A stretch of 64,000 nucleotides of DNA from Rickettsia sp. MEAM1 (Bemisia tabaci) (GCF_002285905.1 NZ_CP016305.1:806001-870000); one strand, 5' to 3'. Shown: positions 1-10,313, counted from the stretch's first letter. The notes: generated by a model from the letters alone, not told the origin. Numbers and translations are program-made.

Positions 1-756
1 TCAGAACTAAAAGAAGCAGAAAATCCTTTAGCTAGTATATTTAAAGGTGGATATCCATTATTGCATAATTTAAATATGCATCCTTTAGATTTTTACCCAA
101 GCTATATTCAAACCTATATTGAACGTGATGTACGTCAATTAAAAAATATTGAAAATTTTAATCGATTTCAAACTTTTTTAAAATTATGTGCTGGAAGAAT
201 TGGACAGATTGTAAATTTTTCATCACTTGCTTTAGATTGTGGTATTTCTCATACAACAGCCCGTCAATGGCTTGGCATACTGGAAGCAAGCTATATTATT
301 TTTTTTCTTCAACCATTTTATAAAAATTTTAATAAACGTCTTATTAAAATGCCGAAATTGTATTTTTACGATACAGGTATTGCCTGCACGTTACTAGGAC
401 TTGAAAAAGAACAACAATTAGAAACACATTATCTTAAAGGAGCACTTTATGAAAATTTAGTAATATTAGAGCTGTTGAAAGGACGTTTGAATTTAGGACT
501 ACCAGCAAATTTTTATTTTTGGAAAGATAAGAGCGGTCATGAAATAGATTTTGTTGCAGAGTGGGGTGGAACAATAAAAGCTGTTGAAATTAAATTTAAT
601 TCAACTTTCCAACCTGATTATATAAAAAATCTAAACTATTTTTATAAACTAGATCCAAACATTGAAAGTTACTTGGTTTATAATGGAATACAAGAAAGTA
701 AATTTTTAAATACCTCTCTAATTCCTCTAAAACAGATTGATAAAATATTAAAATAA
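1..756 (+). CDS. DUF4143 AAA-type ATPase, C-terminal part (5' end outside window)
   Basis: The frame is open from base 1, so the true start lies upstream and only about 251 C-terminal residues are present. The part seen matches the DUF4143 half of ATP-binding proteins (AAA_14 plus DUF4143): an IERDVRQL segment, a winged-helix-like stretch (SLALDCGISHTTARQWLGIL), then KLYFYDTGIACTLLGL, and a nuclease-like C-terminus with HEIDFVAEW and AVEIKF. The P-loop ATPase half would be in the missing part. These proteins are common in bacteria and archaea; their role is unsettled. Family assignment is from recalled motifs. The codon use and AT content resemble the neighbours. Confidence 0.85.
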   Translation, partial: SELKEAENPLASIFKGGYPLLHNLNMHPLDFYPSYIQTYIERDVRQLKNIENFNRFQTFLKLCAGRIGQIVNFSSLALDCGISHTTARQWLGILEASYIIFFLQPFYKNFNKRLIKMPKLYFYDTGIACTLLGLEKEQQLETHYLKGALYENLVILELLKGRLNLGLPANFYFWKDKSGHEIDFVAEWGGTIKAVEIKFNSTFQPDYIKNLNYFYKLDPNIESYLVYNGIQESKFLNTSLIPLKQIDKILK

Positions 757-828
757 TCCTAATAAATATGGCACTGTTAACAAATTCCTAAGATTGCCGC
801 ATCAATACTACGCATCTAACAAACTATA

Positions 829-3690
829 TCATTTCAAATACTGCTTTAGATACCTACCGGTATGGCTTTCGTCACATGCAGCAATATCGGCAGGGGTGCC
901 ATGTACTACTATCTTACCGCCTTTATCACCGCCCTCAGGACCAACATCGATAATGTAATCAGCTGTTTTTATAACATCTAGATTATGCTCAATAACTAAA
1001 ACAGTATTTCCCATATCAACAAGCTTATGCAACACTTTTAGTAATTTATTGATATCGTCAATGTGCAATCCTGTAGTCGGCTCATCTAGTATGTAAAGAG
1101 TTTTACCGGTTGAACGTCTTGATAGCTCTTTAGCAAGCTTAACACGCTGTGCTTCCCCTCCGGAAAGAGTAGTGGCCGATTGACCGATTTTAATGTATCC
1201 GAGTCCCACTTCATTTAAGGTAATAAGTTTTTCATAGATTAATGGGATTTTTTCAAAGAATTGCATTGCATCTTCAACAGTCATCATTAATATATCAGCA
1301 ATAGATTTACCTTTATATTTTATCTCTAAAGTTTCTCTATTATATCTATGACCATTACAAATGTCGCATTTTACATATACATCAGGCAAGAAGTGCATCT
1401 CTATCTTAATTAGCCCATCACCTTGACATGCCTCACATCTACCACCCTTAACGTTGAATGAAAACCTACCGACTTTATAACCTCTGGCTTTTGACTCAGG
1501 CAGTTCTACAAACCAGTCCCTAATATGAGTAAATGCACCAGTATAAGTTGCAGGGTTAGAACGTGGAGTTCTGCCTATTGGTGACTGATTAATATCGATA
1601 ATTTTGTCTATATATTCAAGCCCTTTTAATTTTTGGTATTTTCCTGGAAATACTTTTGCTGTAGGCTCTAGATGCTTTAAAGCAGCCTTATATAAAGTAT
1701 GAATCATTAAGCTTGATTTTCCGCTTCCTGATACCCCTGTTATAGCAGTAAATGTACCGAGCGGGATTTTTATATCGACATTATCTAAATTATTAGAAAC
1801 AGCTCCAATAAGCTCTATTGCTCTGTTATCATGCCCTGTTCGTGTTTGCGTTGGCACTTTAATTGTTTGACGACCGCTTAAATATCTTCCTGTAATACTT
1901 TCTTCAAAATTCTTTATTTCTTCAGCATTACCCTCAGCAATAACACGACCACCATGAATACCAGCACCAGGTCCTATATCAATAATATGATCAGCCTCAT
2001 ACATTGTTTCTTCGTCATGCTCAACCACTAAAACAGTATTGCCAAGATCCCTTAGCCTTTTTAGCGTTTCAATTAATCTAGTATTATCACGTTGATGCAA
2101 GCCAATGGACGGCTCGTCAAGTACGTATAAAACACCGCTTAAGCCCGATCCTATTTGCGAAGCAAGACGAATACGCTGACTTTCACCTCCTGATAAAGTA
2201 CCAGACTCTCGTGATAATGTTAGGTAATCAAGCCCGACATTCATCAAAAATTTTAGTCTTTCATTAATTTCTTTAAGGATACGTTCAGCGATAAATAATT
2301 GTTTTTTATTTAATTTTTGTTCTAGGTGAGCAAACCATTGTTGCAGTGTTGCAATACTCATATCTGCTACTTCACCTATATGAATATTTACTATTTTAAC
2401 ACATAAAGCTTCGTCTTTTAGCCTATAGCCATTACAAGCCGTACATTTATGTTCGGACTTAAATTTAGCTAACTCTTCCTTGATTAAAACCGATTCTATA
2501 GTACGATCTTTTTCTTGCAAACTCGGTATTATTCCAGCGAATGGCTGATGAATTACTTGTGTTTTAGAACCATCATGAAACTCAAATCTTATTGCCTCTT
2601 CTCCAGAACCTTCAAACAAAATTGTTTTAATATTATCAGATAAAGCTGAAAAAGGTGACTCTATAGAAAATTTATAATGCTCAGCAAGTGCTTTTAATGT
2701 CTCTAGGATAAATTTTGAGGACGTACTGCCCCACGGCACTATTGCACCATCTTTAATAGATATTCTATGATCTGGTACAATTAAATCACGATCGAAGAAA
2801 AACTCTTTACCAATCCCTTCACATTTAGGACATACACCAAAAGGACTATTAAAGGAAAATATTCTTGGTTCAATTTCTGTAAGCTGAAATCCTGACACTG
2901 GACAAGAATATTTTTCGGAAAAAGTTATACGCTGATTTTTTTCATATTCAGTATTAGCGGCAGTTGGTAATTCTACGATTTCTAGGTAGGTAATACCATC
3001 AGCAAGATTTAATGAACTCTCTAAACTATCAGCTAGCCTATTGCCTAAATTCTCATCTAAAACTATCCTATCAACAATTACTTCAATATTATGTTTTTTA
3101 TTTTTATCAAGCTTCGGCAAATCATCTATTTCACAAGTTTCCCCATTAACAATTAACTTCTGGAATCCTTCCTTTTTCAGATTCATAATCTCACGTTTGA
3201 ATTCCCCTTTATGTCCTCTGACAATCGGAGCTAGTAAATATATCTTCGTTTCCGTAGGCAATTCATTTATTATATCTACCATTTCAGAAACAGTTTGACT
3301 ATGTATAGGAAGACCCGTTGCCGGAGAATAAGGAATCCCAACCCTTGCATATAATAACCTGAGATAATCGTAAATCTCGGTTATAGTTCCAACTGTAGAA
3401 CGCGGATTCTTAGAAGTAGTTTTCTGATCAATCGCAATAGCTGGCGATAATCCAGAAATAGACTCAACATTTGGCTTATTTTGTAAATGCAAAAATTGCC
3501 TTGCATATGAAGATAAGCTCTCAACATATCTTCTTTGACCCTCTGCATAAATCGTATCAAACGCTAAGGAAGATTTACCCGAACCGCTAAGACCGGTTAT
3601 AACGACAAATTTATTCCTTGGAATATCAACATTTATATTCTTTAGATTGTGCTCTTTAGCACCACGTACCTTGATATATTCTTGGTTCAT
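829..3690 (-). CDS. uvrA: UvrABC excinuclease subunit A
   Basis: UvrA is the damage-recognition ATPase of nucleotide excision repair; it loads UvrB on lesions. At 953 aa it is full length. It has two ABC modules: Walker A GLSGSGKS at residues 33-40 and GVSGSGKSS near 645, with signatures [12 protein letters not shown] near 490 and [12 protein letters not shown] near 830. Zinc-binding CxxC pairs are visible (CPKCEGIG and CEACQGDG with CDICNGH). It diverges from ssb across a 103-bp gap, an arrangement known from many proteobacteria. Nothing suggests damage to the gene. A uvrC fragment lies at 59.8-60.1 kb, so the state of the whole pathway is worth checking. Confidence 0.98.
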   Translation of the reverse strand: MNQEYIKVRGAKEHNLKNINVDIPRNKFVVITGLSGSGKSSLAFDTIYAEGQRRYVESLSSYARQFLHLQNKPNVESISGLSPAIAIDQKTTSKNPRSTVGTITEIYDYLRLLYARVGIPYSPATGLPIHSQTVSEMVDIINELPTETKIYLLAPIVRGHKGEFKREIMNLKKEGFQKLIVNGETCEIDDLPKLDKNKKHNIEVIVDRIVLDENLGNRLADSLESSLNLADGITYLEIVELPTAANTEYEKNQRITFSEKYSCPVSGFQLTEIEPRIFSFNSPFGVCPKCEGIGKEFFFDRDLIVPDHRISIKDGAIVPWGSTSSKFILETLKALAEHYKFSIESPFSALSDNIKTILFEGSGEEAIRFEFHDGSKTQVIHQPFAGIIPSLQEKDRTIESVLIKEELAKFKSEHKCTACNGYRLKDEALCVKIVNIHIGEVADMSIATLQQWFAHLEQKLNKKQLFIAERILKEINERLKFLMNVGLDYLTLSRESGTLSGGESQRIRLASQIGSGLSGVLYVLDEPSIGLHQRDNTRLIETLKRLRDLGNTVLVVEHDEETMYEADHIIDIGPGAGIHGGRVIAEGNAEEIKNFEESITGRYLSGRQTIKVPTQTRTGHDNRAIELIGAVSNNLDNVDIKIPLGTFTAITGVSGSGKSSLMIHTLYKAALKHLEPTAKVFPGKYQKLKGLEYIDKIIDINQSPIGRTPRSNPATYTGAFTHIRDWFVELPESKARGYKVGRFSFNVKGGRCEACQGDGLIKIEMHFLPDVYVKCDICNGHRYNRETLEIKYKGKSIADILMMTVEDAMQFFEKIPLIYEKLITLNEVGLGYIKIGQSATTLSGGEAQRVKLAKELSRRSTGKTLYILDEPTTGLHIDDINKLLKVLHKLVDMGNTVLVIEHNLDVIKTADYIIDVGPEGGDKGGKIVVHGTPADIAACDESHTGRYLKQYLK

Positions 3691-3793
3691 ATCACTCTTA
3701 CTGAAAAATTTTAGGATATTTTAAAAAACCTGTAGTATTATAGGCTCTTTTATTTTATTATTGCAATAATAATATTTTTAAAATAGGTAATCT

Positions 3794-4246
3794 ATGGCAG
3801 GTAGCTTAAATAAAGTGACATTAATAGGCAATTTAGGACGTGATCCTGAAATTAGAACTACAGGGGAAGGAAAGGAAATAGCGAATCTTTCTTTAGCCAC
3901 CACCGACATTTGGAAAGACCGTGTTACCGGTGAAAAAAAAGAAAAGACCGAGTGGCATAGAGTAGTAATATTTAATGAAGGATTAGTGTCTGTTGTAAAA
4001 AGCTACGTTAAAAAAGGTAGTAAATTATACATTGAAGGCTCATTACAAACCCGTAAATGGAACGATAGTTCAGGCGTGGAAAAATATACTACGGAAATCG
4101 TATTGCAAAATTTTAATTCACAATTAATATTGTTGGATAGCAAAAATTCTACTAGTTCTAATCTTCAAGATTCAGGTCATAGTGAATATAAGCATTCCAA
4201 GCCTTCTTTCGATCATAGCGATTTAGATGACGAAATACCATTTTAA
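3794..4246 (+). CDS. ssb: Single-stranded DNA-binding protein
   Basis: SSB coats single-stranded DNA during replication, recombination and repair and recruits partners through its acidic tip. The 150-residue product has the OB-fold start [16 protein letters not shown], the WHRVVIF strand and the [11 protein letters not shown] strand, then a short low-complexity linker rich in Ser, Asn and His and the conserved acidic tip DDEIPF. The ATG follows a weak AATAGG Shine-Dalgarno-like run. It is divergent from uvrA, as in many proteobacteria, so the 103-bp gap probably holds both promoters. Confidence 0.98.
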   Translation: MAGSLNKVTLIGNLGRDPEIRTTGEGKEIANLSLATTDIWKDRVTGEKKEKTEWHRVVIFNEGLVSVVKSYVKKGSKLYIEGSLQTRKWNDSSGVEKYTTEIVLQNFNSQLILLDSKNSTSSNLQDSGHSEYKHSKPSFDHSDLDDEIPF

Positions 4247-4296
4247 TTATCGTAACGTCATTGTGAGGAAAAACTGGCTTTGTTGTATGGCTCTGA

Positions 4297-4421
4297 TGTC
4301 ATTCCTGCGAAAGTAGGAATCCAGTAATTAAAAAATACAATATAGTAAATCTTTAAAATTAAAAGATTAGGTTATCTCGCTTTTTCCTGGATCCCGTGGT
4401 CAAGCCACGGGATGACAATAT
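4297..4421. repeat. Rickettsia palindromic element fragments
   Basis: Two palindromes typical of Rickettsia palindromic elements lie here. One is CATTCCTGCGAAAGTAGGAA near 4300-4320. The other is a perfect 9-bp inverted repeat at 4391-4413, with arms ATCCCGTGG and CCACGGGAT around TCAAG. The second runs into an upstream extension of the following hydrolase frame, which argues for the later start chosen there. Confidence 0.75.
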
Positions 4422-4452
4422 AAAGCATCTACCAATAACCATTAAATACATT

Positions 4453-5280
4453 ATGAAAAATTTTATTTGGATAATATTTTTAGTTTCTGTTCTACTTTCT
4501 GGTTGTTCTACTACTCATGACGTGGCGAGTAGAGTGAAACATTCGCAAGATATAGCTAAACAAAATAATTTTCAGCAACAACTTGTAAAAGGTGGTGATT
4601 TTACTCTTACAACTTATCAGCGTGTTACTGATCGTAATCAGCCTTTTGTATTTTACATTGAAGGGGATGGATATCTTGCAGATGGAGGCGTTAATTCTGA
4701 CAACCCTACCCCTGTTAATCCGATGTTGTTAAGACTTGCTACAATCGATAAGCGACCGAATGTTGTTTATATAGCAAGACCTTGCCAATATACTCCTTTA
4801 GAGATGAACGCAAAATGCGTCAATGATTATTGGTTAGATAAAAGAATGAACTATGAAGTAGTAAATTCAATTAATGATGTCATAAATACTATTAATAACG
4901 GACAAAAATTCAGCTTAGTTGGCTTTTCAGGTGGCGGCGGGCTTACAATATTAATCGCTAGCCAAAATAGTAATGTGAAAGATATTATAACGATTGCCAG
5001 TAATTTAGATACTGAGAAATTTGACAAGCATCATAATTATCGTGGTTATCTAACTAAATCATTAAATCCAATAAATTACGCAAAGCAAATTAGCTACATT
5101 CCTCAATTGCATCTCTCCGGAGCAGATGACAAAAGAGTTCCAACTTTTATTACAGAACTTTATATAAAAGCTAGCTCATCTAACTGCGTTAAGTATAAGG
5201 TCTTCCCTAACATTACCCATACAAAAGGCTGGGATACAGTTTGGAATAATATATTAAATATTCCACTAAACTGTAATTAA
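4453..5280 (+). CDS. Lipoprotein with alpha/beta-hydrolase fold
   Basis: A 275-residue exported lipoprotein. The N-terminus has a Lys, a hydrophobic stretch and the lipobox LLSGC with Cys18. The hydrolase core carries the nucleophile elbow GFSGGGG (Ser159), a GADDKR loop with the likely acid Asp225 or Asp226, and THTKGWD with the likely catalytic His256, so the triad looks intact. The substrate is unknown; an esterase- or lipase-like activity at the inner or outer membrane is an inference. The frame opens earlier at GTG 4396, but those 19 residues read through a palindromic element and would bury the signal peptide, so the ATG at 4453 is preferred. Confidence 0.8.
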   Translation: MKNFIWIIFLVSVLLSGCSTTHDVASRVKHSQDIAKQNNFQQQLVKGGDFTLTTYQRVTDRNQPFVFYIEGDGYLADGGVNSDNPTPVNPMLLRLATIDKRPNVVYIARPCQYTPLEMNAKCVNDYWLDKRMNYEVVNSINDVINTINNGQKFSLVGFSGGGGLTILIASQNSNVKDIITIASNLDTEKFDKHHNYRGYLTKSLNPINYAKQISYIPQLHLSGADDKRVPTFITELYIKASSSNCVKYKVFPNITHTKGWDTVWNNILNIPLNCN

Positions 5281-5349
5281 TACAATTTCGTGAGATTGCT
5301 ACACTCATTTAATTCGGGCGTTGTTGCATGGCTCGAGAATTGTCTTATA

Positions 5350-5470
5350 TGTCATTCCCACGAAAGCGGGAATCCAGTCAATTTTAATGTCACCCCGTGA
5401 CTTGACCACGGGGTCTTGTATCGCAAACTACGTCCTAAGATACCACGATCAAGTCGCGGTATGACAAGGG
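5350..5470. repeat. Palindromic elements, one complete RPE
   Basis: A GTCATTCCC...GGGAATCC hairpin (5351-5375) is followed by a complete RPE at 5389-5466. The latter starts TGTCACCCCGTGACTTGACC and ends with the imperfect mirror GATCAAGTCGCGGTATGACA. The same module recurs at 35.0, 37.7, 41.8 and 49.6 kb. The stretch between the hydrolase gene and dciA holds no gene. Confidence 0.85.
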
Positions 5471-5505
5471 AAAAACTGGTCCACGCAGTCAATGCTATGA
5501 CACCA

Positions 5506-5820
5506 CTATTTTTGCTTATAGACAGTCACCCGCATCTGGTGTATTGCCTTAAAGCCTAAATAAACTGCGATGCGTTCTAGTATAATTTCTTGGTAAAAAG
5601 ATATTTCTAAAGCTGTTGCGTGATCTTCTGCTTGTATAAACAGTGTATTAATCTTTTGCTTTTTATTAGTATCAGCAATTATTTTTAAAGGTAATACCTT
5701 ATCGCTAAATTTAAATCCGACTATTTTATTCCAATTAAACATAATTTCAGGAAGCAAAGGATGCTGCCTTGCAAATATATGCCTAACTATTTTATGAATA
5801 TCATCTTTAATTAGCTTCAT
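5506..5820 (-). CDS. dciA: DciA-like (DUF721) replicative helicase loader/operator
   Basis: A 104-residue protein of the DUF721 family. In bacteria that lack DnaC or DnaI, DciA is the ancestral protein that helps load DnaB at the origin. The sequence shows the compact KH-like region with WNKIVGFKFSDKVLPLKI and a strand LFIQAEDHATALEISFYQ, which fits the family. The start ATG overlaps the stop of the upstream WecA-like gene by 4 bases (ATGA), so the two are probably translationally coupled. The assignment rests on recalled family motifs. Confidence 0.75.
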   Translation of the reverse strand: MKLIKDDIHKIVRHIFARQHPLLPEIMFNWNKIVGFKFSDKVLPLKIIADTNKKQKINTLFIQAEDHATALEISFYQEIILERIAVYLGFKAIHQMRVTVYKQK

Positions 5821-6818
5821 CTTAATAGACTTTGGACAGTTACAGTAATTACTCCTAAAGCAAGCATTACAGATATTATCGGTGAGTATAACGATAGTAC
5901 TGATAACATCATCAAAAATACATTACAAATCGCTATAATCGATACTACCCGTTTATGGGATTTGCCTTTTTTGACAGCTTTTTGGAAAAAATGCTTTAAG
6001 TGAGGTTGCCAAATTTTTTCTTTATTTACTAACCTAATTAATATAGTTAGTACCGCATCGGTTAAGTAATATAAACTAGCGATAAAACAAGCTACAAATA
6101 AGTTAATATTTGTAGTAGCAAGCATTAACAAACAAAGACCCAGTAAAAAACCAAGGCTAATGCTACCCACATCTCCTAAGAATATTTTTGCCGGCTGCCA
6201 ATTAAATATTAAAAATCCAACAGAACAACCAAGTATAACAATATTCATGCTAAATATAAAATATGGATTAGCAAGTACCTGAAATTGTAGTAAACATAAT
6301 ATAAGTATAGTACTTGATAGGTGAATAGATTCTATACAACTCATGCCGTCTATACCATCCATAAAATTATATATATTAACAAATCCACTTAAAGCTATAA
6401 TTAATGGAATAAAAATAAGATATATCGGTACATTAATATTAGCAGCAAAATCCAGAGAGATAAAAAGATAGATAGCAAAAGCAGAACAAATTAAATGAGT
6501 TATCAACCGAATTAGTACCGGCACAGGTTTTAAATCATCTAAAAAAGAAACTGTCGCAATTACAAATAATGGCGGTAATATCCATGCCGAGTTAGTAAGC
6601 AAACCGCTTGTTATATATTCAAAACTGCTTAAAGCAGCCATTACAACAATTACGATAGCAAGACCACCACCACGAGGAGTTACCTTATCATGAGAGCGAC
6701 GACTACTAGGTACATCAACTAAACCGAGTGCCGCAAGATATTTGGTTAATATACATGTTAGTATAGTAGTTGCTATAAAAGAAAAAATAAATAATACAAT
6801 ACAGCTATTTATATTCAT
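5817..6818 (-). CDS. wecA: WecA/MraY-family UDP-HexNAc:polyprenyl-phosphate transferase
   Basis: A polytopic membrane protein (333 aa, about ten hydrophobic segments) of glycosyltransferase family 4. These enzymes move a HexNAc-1-phosphate from UDP to undecaprenyl phosphate on the cytoplasmic face of the inner membrane. Motifs visible are SRRSHDKVTPRGGG near residue 40, the Asp pair in FLDDLKPVP, NIYNFMDGIDGM and FLGDVGSISLGF. The first two and RGGG fit WecA/Rfe/WbpL better than MraY, so it probably starts O-antigen-like polysaccharide synthesis, which Rickettsia make. The exact sugar cannot be read from the sequence. It is coupled to dciA by a 4-base overlap. Confidence 0.85.
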   Translation of the reverse strand: MNINSCIVLFIFSFIATTILTCILTKYLAALGLVDVPSSRRSHDKVTPRGGGLAIVIVVMAALSSFEYITSGLLTNSAWILPPLFVIATVSFLDDLKPVPVLIRLITHLICSAFAIYLFISLDFAANINVPIYLIFIPLIIALSGFVNIYNFMDGIDGMSCIESIHLSSTILILCLLQFQVLANPYFIFSMNIVILGCSVGFLIFNWQPAKIFLGDVGSISLGFLLGLCLLMLATTNINLFVACFIASLYYLTDAVLTILIRLVNKEKIWQPHLKHFFQKAVKKGKSHKRVVSIIAICNVFLMMLSVLSLYSPIISVMLALGVITVTVQSLLR

Positions 6819-6890
6819 AGTAACATGTTAGATTTAAAGCTAAAATATTTATTATTACTGATAATTACATGATTATGCACTACAATATTT

Positions 6891-8269
6891 ATGAGTCAAT
6901 CATCATTTTTGTGTAAATTGTTAAAAATCATTTTCTAATAATTCATATTTAAAATTTCCACATAGTATCTCAAATTGATTCAAAGCAAGAGACCATTCTT
7001 TAATAGGCATGGTCCACTTTTTTGCAGCATGTTTAAGAGCTAAGTAGACAATTTTTGTGATAGATTTATCATCTGGGAAAACCCCTTTATTTTTGATAAT
7101 TTTACGGATTTGTCTATTTACCGATTCTATCGTATTGGTAGTATAGATTACCTTTCTAATCTCTTTAGGGAACGCAAAGAAAGGTACTATACCACTCCAA
7201 TTACGTATCCATATATCAGAAATAACTGGGTATTTACTATCCCATTTTTTAGCAAACTCTTCTAATGCTAAATTAGCCATATTCTCATTATTTGCTGTAT
7301 AGATTTGTTTTAAGTCAGCTGCTACTTCTTTAAGATTTTTGTAAGAAACGTACTTTAAAGAATTACGTACCATATGTACTATACAAAGTTGTACTATGGT
7401 ATTTGGGAAAACACTGTTTATTGCATCTCTAAAACCTTTAAGACCGTCAACACATGCTACATAAATTTGTTCTACACCTCGGTTCTTTAATTCGCTTACA
7501 ACCTGCATCCAAAACTTTGAACCCTCATTCTTGCTAATCCAAATACCCAAAAGCTCTTTCTTGCCTTCTATATTTATACCAATAACAACGTAAACAGCCT
7601 TATTTATAACTATATTATTATCTCTTGCTTTTACCATGATGCAATCTAAATATACAATTGGGTATATTCTATCTAATGCTCGGGCTTGCCATCTTATTAC
7701 CTCTTCCATAACTCCATCTGTAATAGTCGAGATAAGCTCCTTAGATACTTCTGTATGATACATTTCCTCTAAATGGGATTGAATCTCACTCATGGTCATA
7801 CCTCTTGCATAAAGTGAAATAACGCTATCATCAAATCCAGTGAATCTTCTAACTCCCTTAGGAATTAATTGAGGCTCAAAACTATTGTCTCTATCTCTTG
7901 GAATATCAAGTACTATCTTTTGACCACTGTCATCTATTACTGTCTTTTCGCTCGTACCATTACGACGATTGCTATCTTGCTTTGATGCCTTGCTATGCCT
8001 CGAATAACCTAATTCATGACTTAGCTCGTCCTCTAGTATTCTCTCTACTAACCTCTTCTTTAATTGCTGAAACAATCCATCCTTTCCAAATAACTCTTTA
8101 GGATTAGATTGGGATAATATTTCCTCTACTAACTTATTATTTATATCTGCACTTCTAACACCAGCTTCTATTTTCTTAGCCATATTTTTTACCTTTGTTC
8201 TAGTTGTATTTTAACAGTATTTCTTTCTCTGTTGCTTTACAACTTACACAAAATATATGATAGACTCAT
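6891..8269 (-). mobile_element. IS256-family insertion sequence (type 1)
   Basis: About 1379 bp bounded by imperfect inverted repeats. The left end is ATGAGTCAATCATC...TTTGTGTAAATTGT; the right end read inward is ATGAGTCTATCATA...TTTGTGTAAGTTGT. It holds one transposase gene. I found no clear target duplication outside these ends, so the insertion is old or rearranged. The right end lies 2 bp beyond the stop codon of lpdA. The TTTGTGTAAG core is shared with the other IS256 type at 43.8-46.5 kb, showing that the two are related. Confidence 0.85.
6921..8183 (-). CDS. IS256-family (mutator type) transposase
   Basis: A full-length 420-residue DDE transposase. The catalytic triad is visible as YLDCIMVKARDN (Asp), YVACVDGLKGF (Asp) and TTNTIESVNRQIRK (Glu), with the family hallmark NRRNGTSEKTV and IPRDRDNSFEPQLIPKGVRR near the N-terminal DNA-binding part. 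It is clearly related to the transposases at 43.8-46.1 kb but differs throughout, so it belongs to a separate element. It looks intact and could be active. Confidence 0.95.
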   Translation of the reverse strand: MAKKIEAGVRSADINNKLVEEILSQSNPKELFGKDGLFQQLKKRLVERILEDELSHELGYSRHSKASKQDSNRRNGTSEKTVIDDSGQKIVLDIPRDRDNSFEPQLIPKGVRRFTGFDDSVISLYARGMTMSEIQSHLEEMYHTEVSKELISTITDGVMEEVIRWQARALDRIYPIVYLDCIMVKARDNNIVINKAVYVVIGINIEGKKELLGIWISKNEGSKFWMQVVSELKNRGVEQIYVACVDGLKGFRDAINSVFPNTIVQLCIVHMVRNSLKYVSYKNLKEVAADLKQIYTANNENMANLALEEFAKKWDSKYPVISDIWIRNWSGIVPFFAFPKEIRKVIYTTNTIESVNRQIRKIIKNKGVFPDDKSITKIVYLALKHAAKKWTMPIKEWSLALNQFEILCGNFKYELLENDF

Positions 8270-8271
8270 AA

Positions 8272-9651
8272 TTAAATATGTATTACCCTATCGTAAGCAG
8301 CTAGCACCGATTCGTGCATCATTTCCGATAAAGTCGGATGTGGGAATATGGTATTAATTAAATCTAGCTCTGTTCCCTCTAAATTCTTTGAAACTACATA
8401 TCCTTGTATTAATTCGGTAACTTCCGAACCTATCATATGTGCCCCAAGTAACTCACCGGTCTTAGCATCAAATATAGTTTTGATCAACCCTTCAGCGTCA
8501 CCGCCAACTAGGGCTTTACCATTCGCCATAAAAGGAAACCTACCGATTTTTAGTTCATAGCCTAAGGCTTTTACAGCTTCTTCCGTCAAACCGACACTTG
8601 CTATTTGCGGTGAAGAATAAGTGCAGCCAGGAATATTGTGTTTATTGATAGCATGAGGCTTTAAGCCTGCAATGTTTTCCGCTGCAATAATTCCCTCATG
8701 GCTTGCTTTATGTGCTAAACAAGGTGCACCTGCTACGTCACCTATTGCGTAAATCCCTGCTTCCGCTGTTTGCATCAAACCATTAGCAACTATATAGCCA
8801 TTTTCTACTTTAACTTTTGTCTTCTCTAACCCTAGATTTTCAGTATTTGCTACAATACCTACTGCCATAAGCAGAATTTCAGCTTGTAATTTTTGTGTTT
8901 TACCAGCTATCTCTAGCTCGACTTCTAAACCATCTTTCGATTTTGTTTGCTTAATCAGTTTAGCATTTGTAATAATCTTTATACCTTTTTTCTCAAAGCT
9001 TTTATGGGCAAGGTTTGAAATCTCTATATCTTCCACCGGTAATATTTTGCTATGAGCTTCAATTACTGTAACATCCACCCCGATAGCATTATAAAATGAG
9101 GCGAATTCTATACCAATTGCACCTGAACCTACAATAATCATAGATTTCGGGACATGCTGCGGTATCATAGCTTCCTTTGAAGTCCAAATTTGTTTACCAT
9201 CTGGCTCGAATCCTTTTAAAACTCTAGCTCTTGCTCCGGTAGCTATAATAATATTATCTGCTTTTATTTTGAGGTTATCATTAATATTTATTACCTTATT
9301 TGCTTCAAGCTTTGCTACTCCATCTATAACAGTAACTTTATTTTTCTTAAGTAGCATCTTAACGCCGCCAGCTAGCTTATTTGAAATTTCTCTAGAACGC
9401 TCAACTATCTTCTTAATATCGATTTTAGCAGAACCAACATCAACGCCATAATCTTTAGCGTGTTTTATATACTCAAACACTTCAGCAGATTTTAGCAAGG
9501 ATTTTGTCGGAATACATCCCCAATTAAGACATACTCCACCTAAATGCTCTTTCTCTATTAATACAACTTTTTTCTTTAATTGTGCTGCTCTAATTGCAGC
9601 AACATATCCGCCAGGTCCACCACCTATCACGGCTATATCATATTGTTCCAT
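8272..9651 (-). CDS. lpdA: Dihydrolipoyl dehydrogenase (E3)
   Basis: E3 reoxidises dihydrolipoamide in the pyruvate and 2-oxoglutarate dehydrogenase complexes, passing electrons to NAD+ through FAD. At 459 aa it is full length. It has the FAD-binding GGGPGGYVAAIRAAQL near residue 10, the redox disulfide VCLNWGCIPTK (Cys41 and Cys46), the NAD fold IIVGSGAIGIEFASF, a GDVAG motif, and the C-terminal catalytic FPHPTLSEMMHESV. An IS256 element ends 2 bp past the stop codon, so the natural terminator may be lost. The first 40 bases downstream of the stop are IS sequence. Confidence 0.97.
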   Translation of the reverse strand: MEQYDIAVIGGGPGGYVAAIRAAQLKKKVVLIEKEHLGGVCLNWGCIPTKSLLKSAEVFEYIKHAKDYGVDVGSAKIDIKKIVERSREISNKLAGGVKMLLKKNKVTVIDGVAKLEANKVININDNLKIKADNIIIATGARARVLKGFEPDGKQIWTSKEAMIPQHVPKSMIIVGSGAIGIEFASFYNAIGVDVTVIEAHSKILPVEDIEISNLAHKSFEKKGIKIITNAKLIKQTKSKDGLEVELEIAGKTQKLQAEILLMAVGIVANTENLGLEKTKVKVENGYIVANGLMQTAEAGIYAIGDVAGAPCLAHKASHEGIIAAENIAGLKPHAINKHNIPGCTYSSPQIASVGLTEEAVKALGYELKIGRFPFMANGKALVGGDAEGLIKTIFDAKTGELLGAHMIGSEVTELIQGYVVSKNLEGTELDLINTIFPHPTLSEMMHESVLAAYDRVIHI

Positions 9652-9707
9652 GTTGTTCTTATTTTGTTGGTTGGTTTATTTTGGTTACTTGGTGTCACAG
9701 GCATTAA

Positions 9708-9806
9708 CGTCATTGCGAGGAGAGGCAAAGCCTCGACGTGGCAATCTCATAAAACAGTACTATATTCCTGAGATTGCCACGCCACTTTCAGTGGCTCGCA
9801 ATGACG
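9708..9806. repeat. Palindromic element, CGTCATTGCGAGG type
   Basis: A 99-bp element starting CGTCATTGCGAGG and ending CTCGCAATGACG, with internal mirrored segments GTGGCAATCTCA and TGAGATTGCCAC. The same family appears at 16057-16147, 17867-17942, 25805-25908 and 57914-58010. Its folded form is a long hairpin. It lies just beyond the original dps stop codon. Confidence 0.85.
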
Positions 9807-9821
9807 GAAATAGGGATGACA

Positions 9822-10250
9822 TTAGGCTATACTACTTTTTAAGAACCACCTATTTTTCTCATGCACTTTAATCCGTCCAATAATCATATCGGCAGTTCAC
9901 TCGTCACCCTCTGATTGGGCTATTTTTAGACCTTTATATAAAGTATATATTATAATATCTTGATCTTTTACAAGGCTTTTTAGCATTTCATTTGCAGAAG
10001 CATTAGGATTCGGCTCACTTATAGATGCTAGTTTTATTAAATTTGATAATGCTGGAACTTTAGCATCTAAAGTTCTTATTCGTTCAGCTAGCTCATCTAG
10101 ACTTTCTGCCAAATCTTCATATTGCCCTTCGAATAATAAATGCAGGCTTCTAAATTCAGCCCCTTCAACATTCCAATGATAATTTTGTGTTTTGAAATAT
10201 AAGGCATAGCTATCTGCTAAAACCTGTTCTAAAGCTTTTATTACTTGCAT
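9822..10250 (-). pseudogene. dps: dps-like ferritin gene with a premature TGA
   Basis: The product is a Dps family protein (DNA protection during starvation, an iron-oxidising mini-ferritin). The first 117 codons give YFKTQNYHWNVEG, FEGQYEDLAESLDELAERI, both with the ferroxidase-site His, Asp and Glu residues. A TGA at 9899-9897 ends the frame after SEGDE. The same frame then continues with TADMIIGRIKVHEKNRWFLK to a TAA at 9824-9822, giving about 142 codons, a normal Dps length. The residues past the stop are the conserved C-terminal helix. A single GGA-to-TGA change explains it. The truncated protein would lack much of its last helix. A sequencing error cannot be excluded. Confidence 0.85.
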
Positions 10251-10313
10251 AGTTATACTCCTATAAATAAAAAGTTATGAACTTTTTGACTTTATAGTAT
10301 TTCATTTAATACT

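Noticed and set aside
4396-4452. Longer start for the lipoprotein hydrolase
   Set aside because: These codons read through a palindromic element and would place 19 residues before the signal peptide.
9580-9871. Two overlapping plus-strand frames near lpdA start
   Set aside because: They consist mostly of lpdA antisense and a palindromic element.
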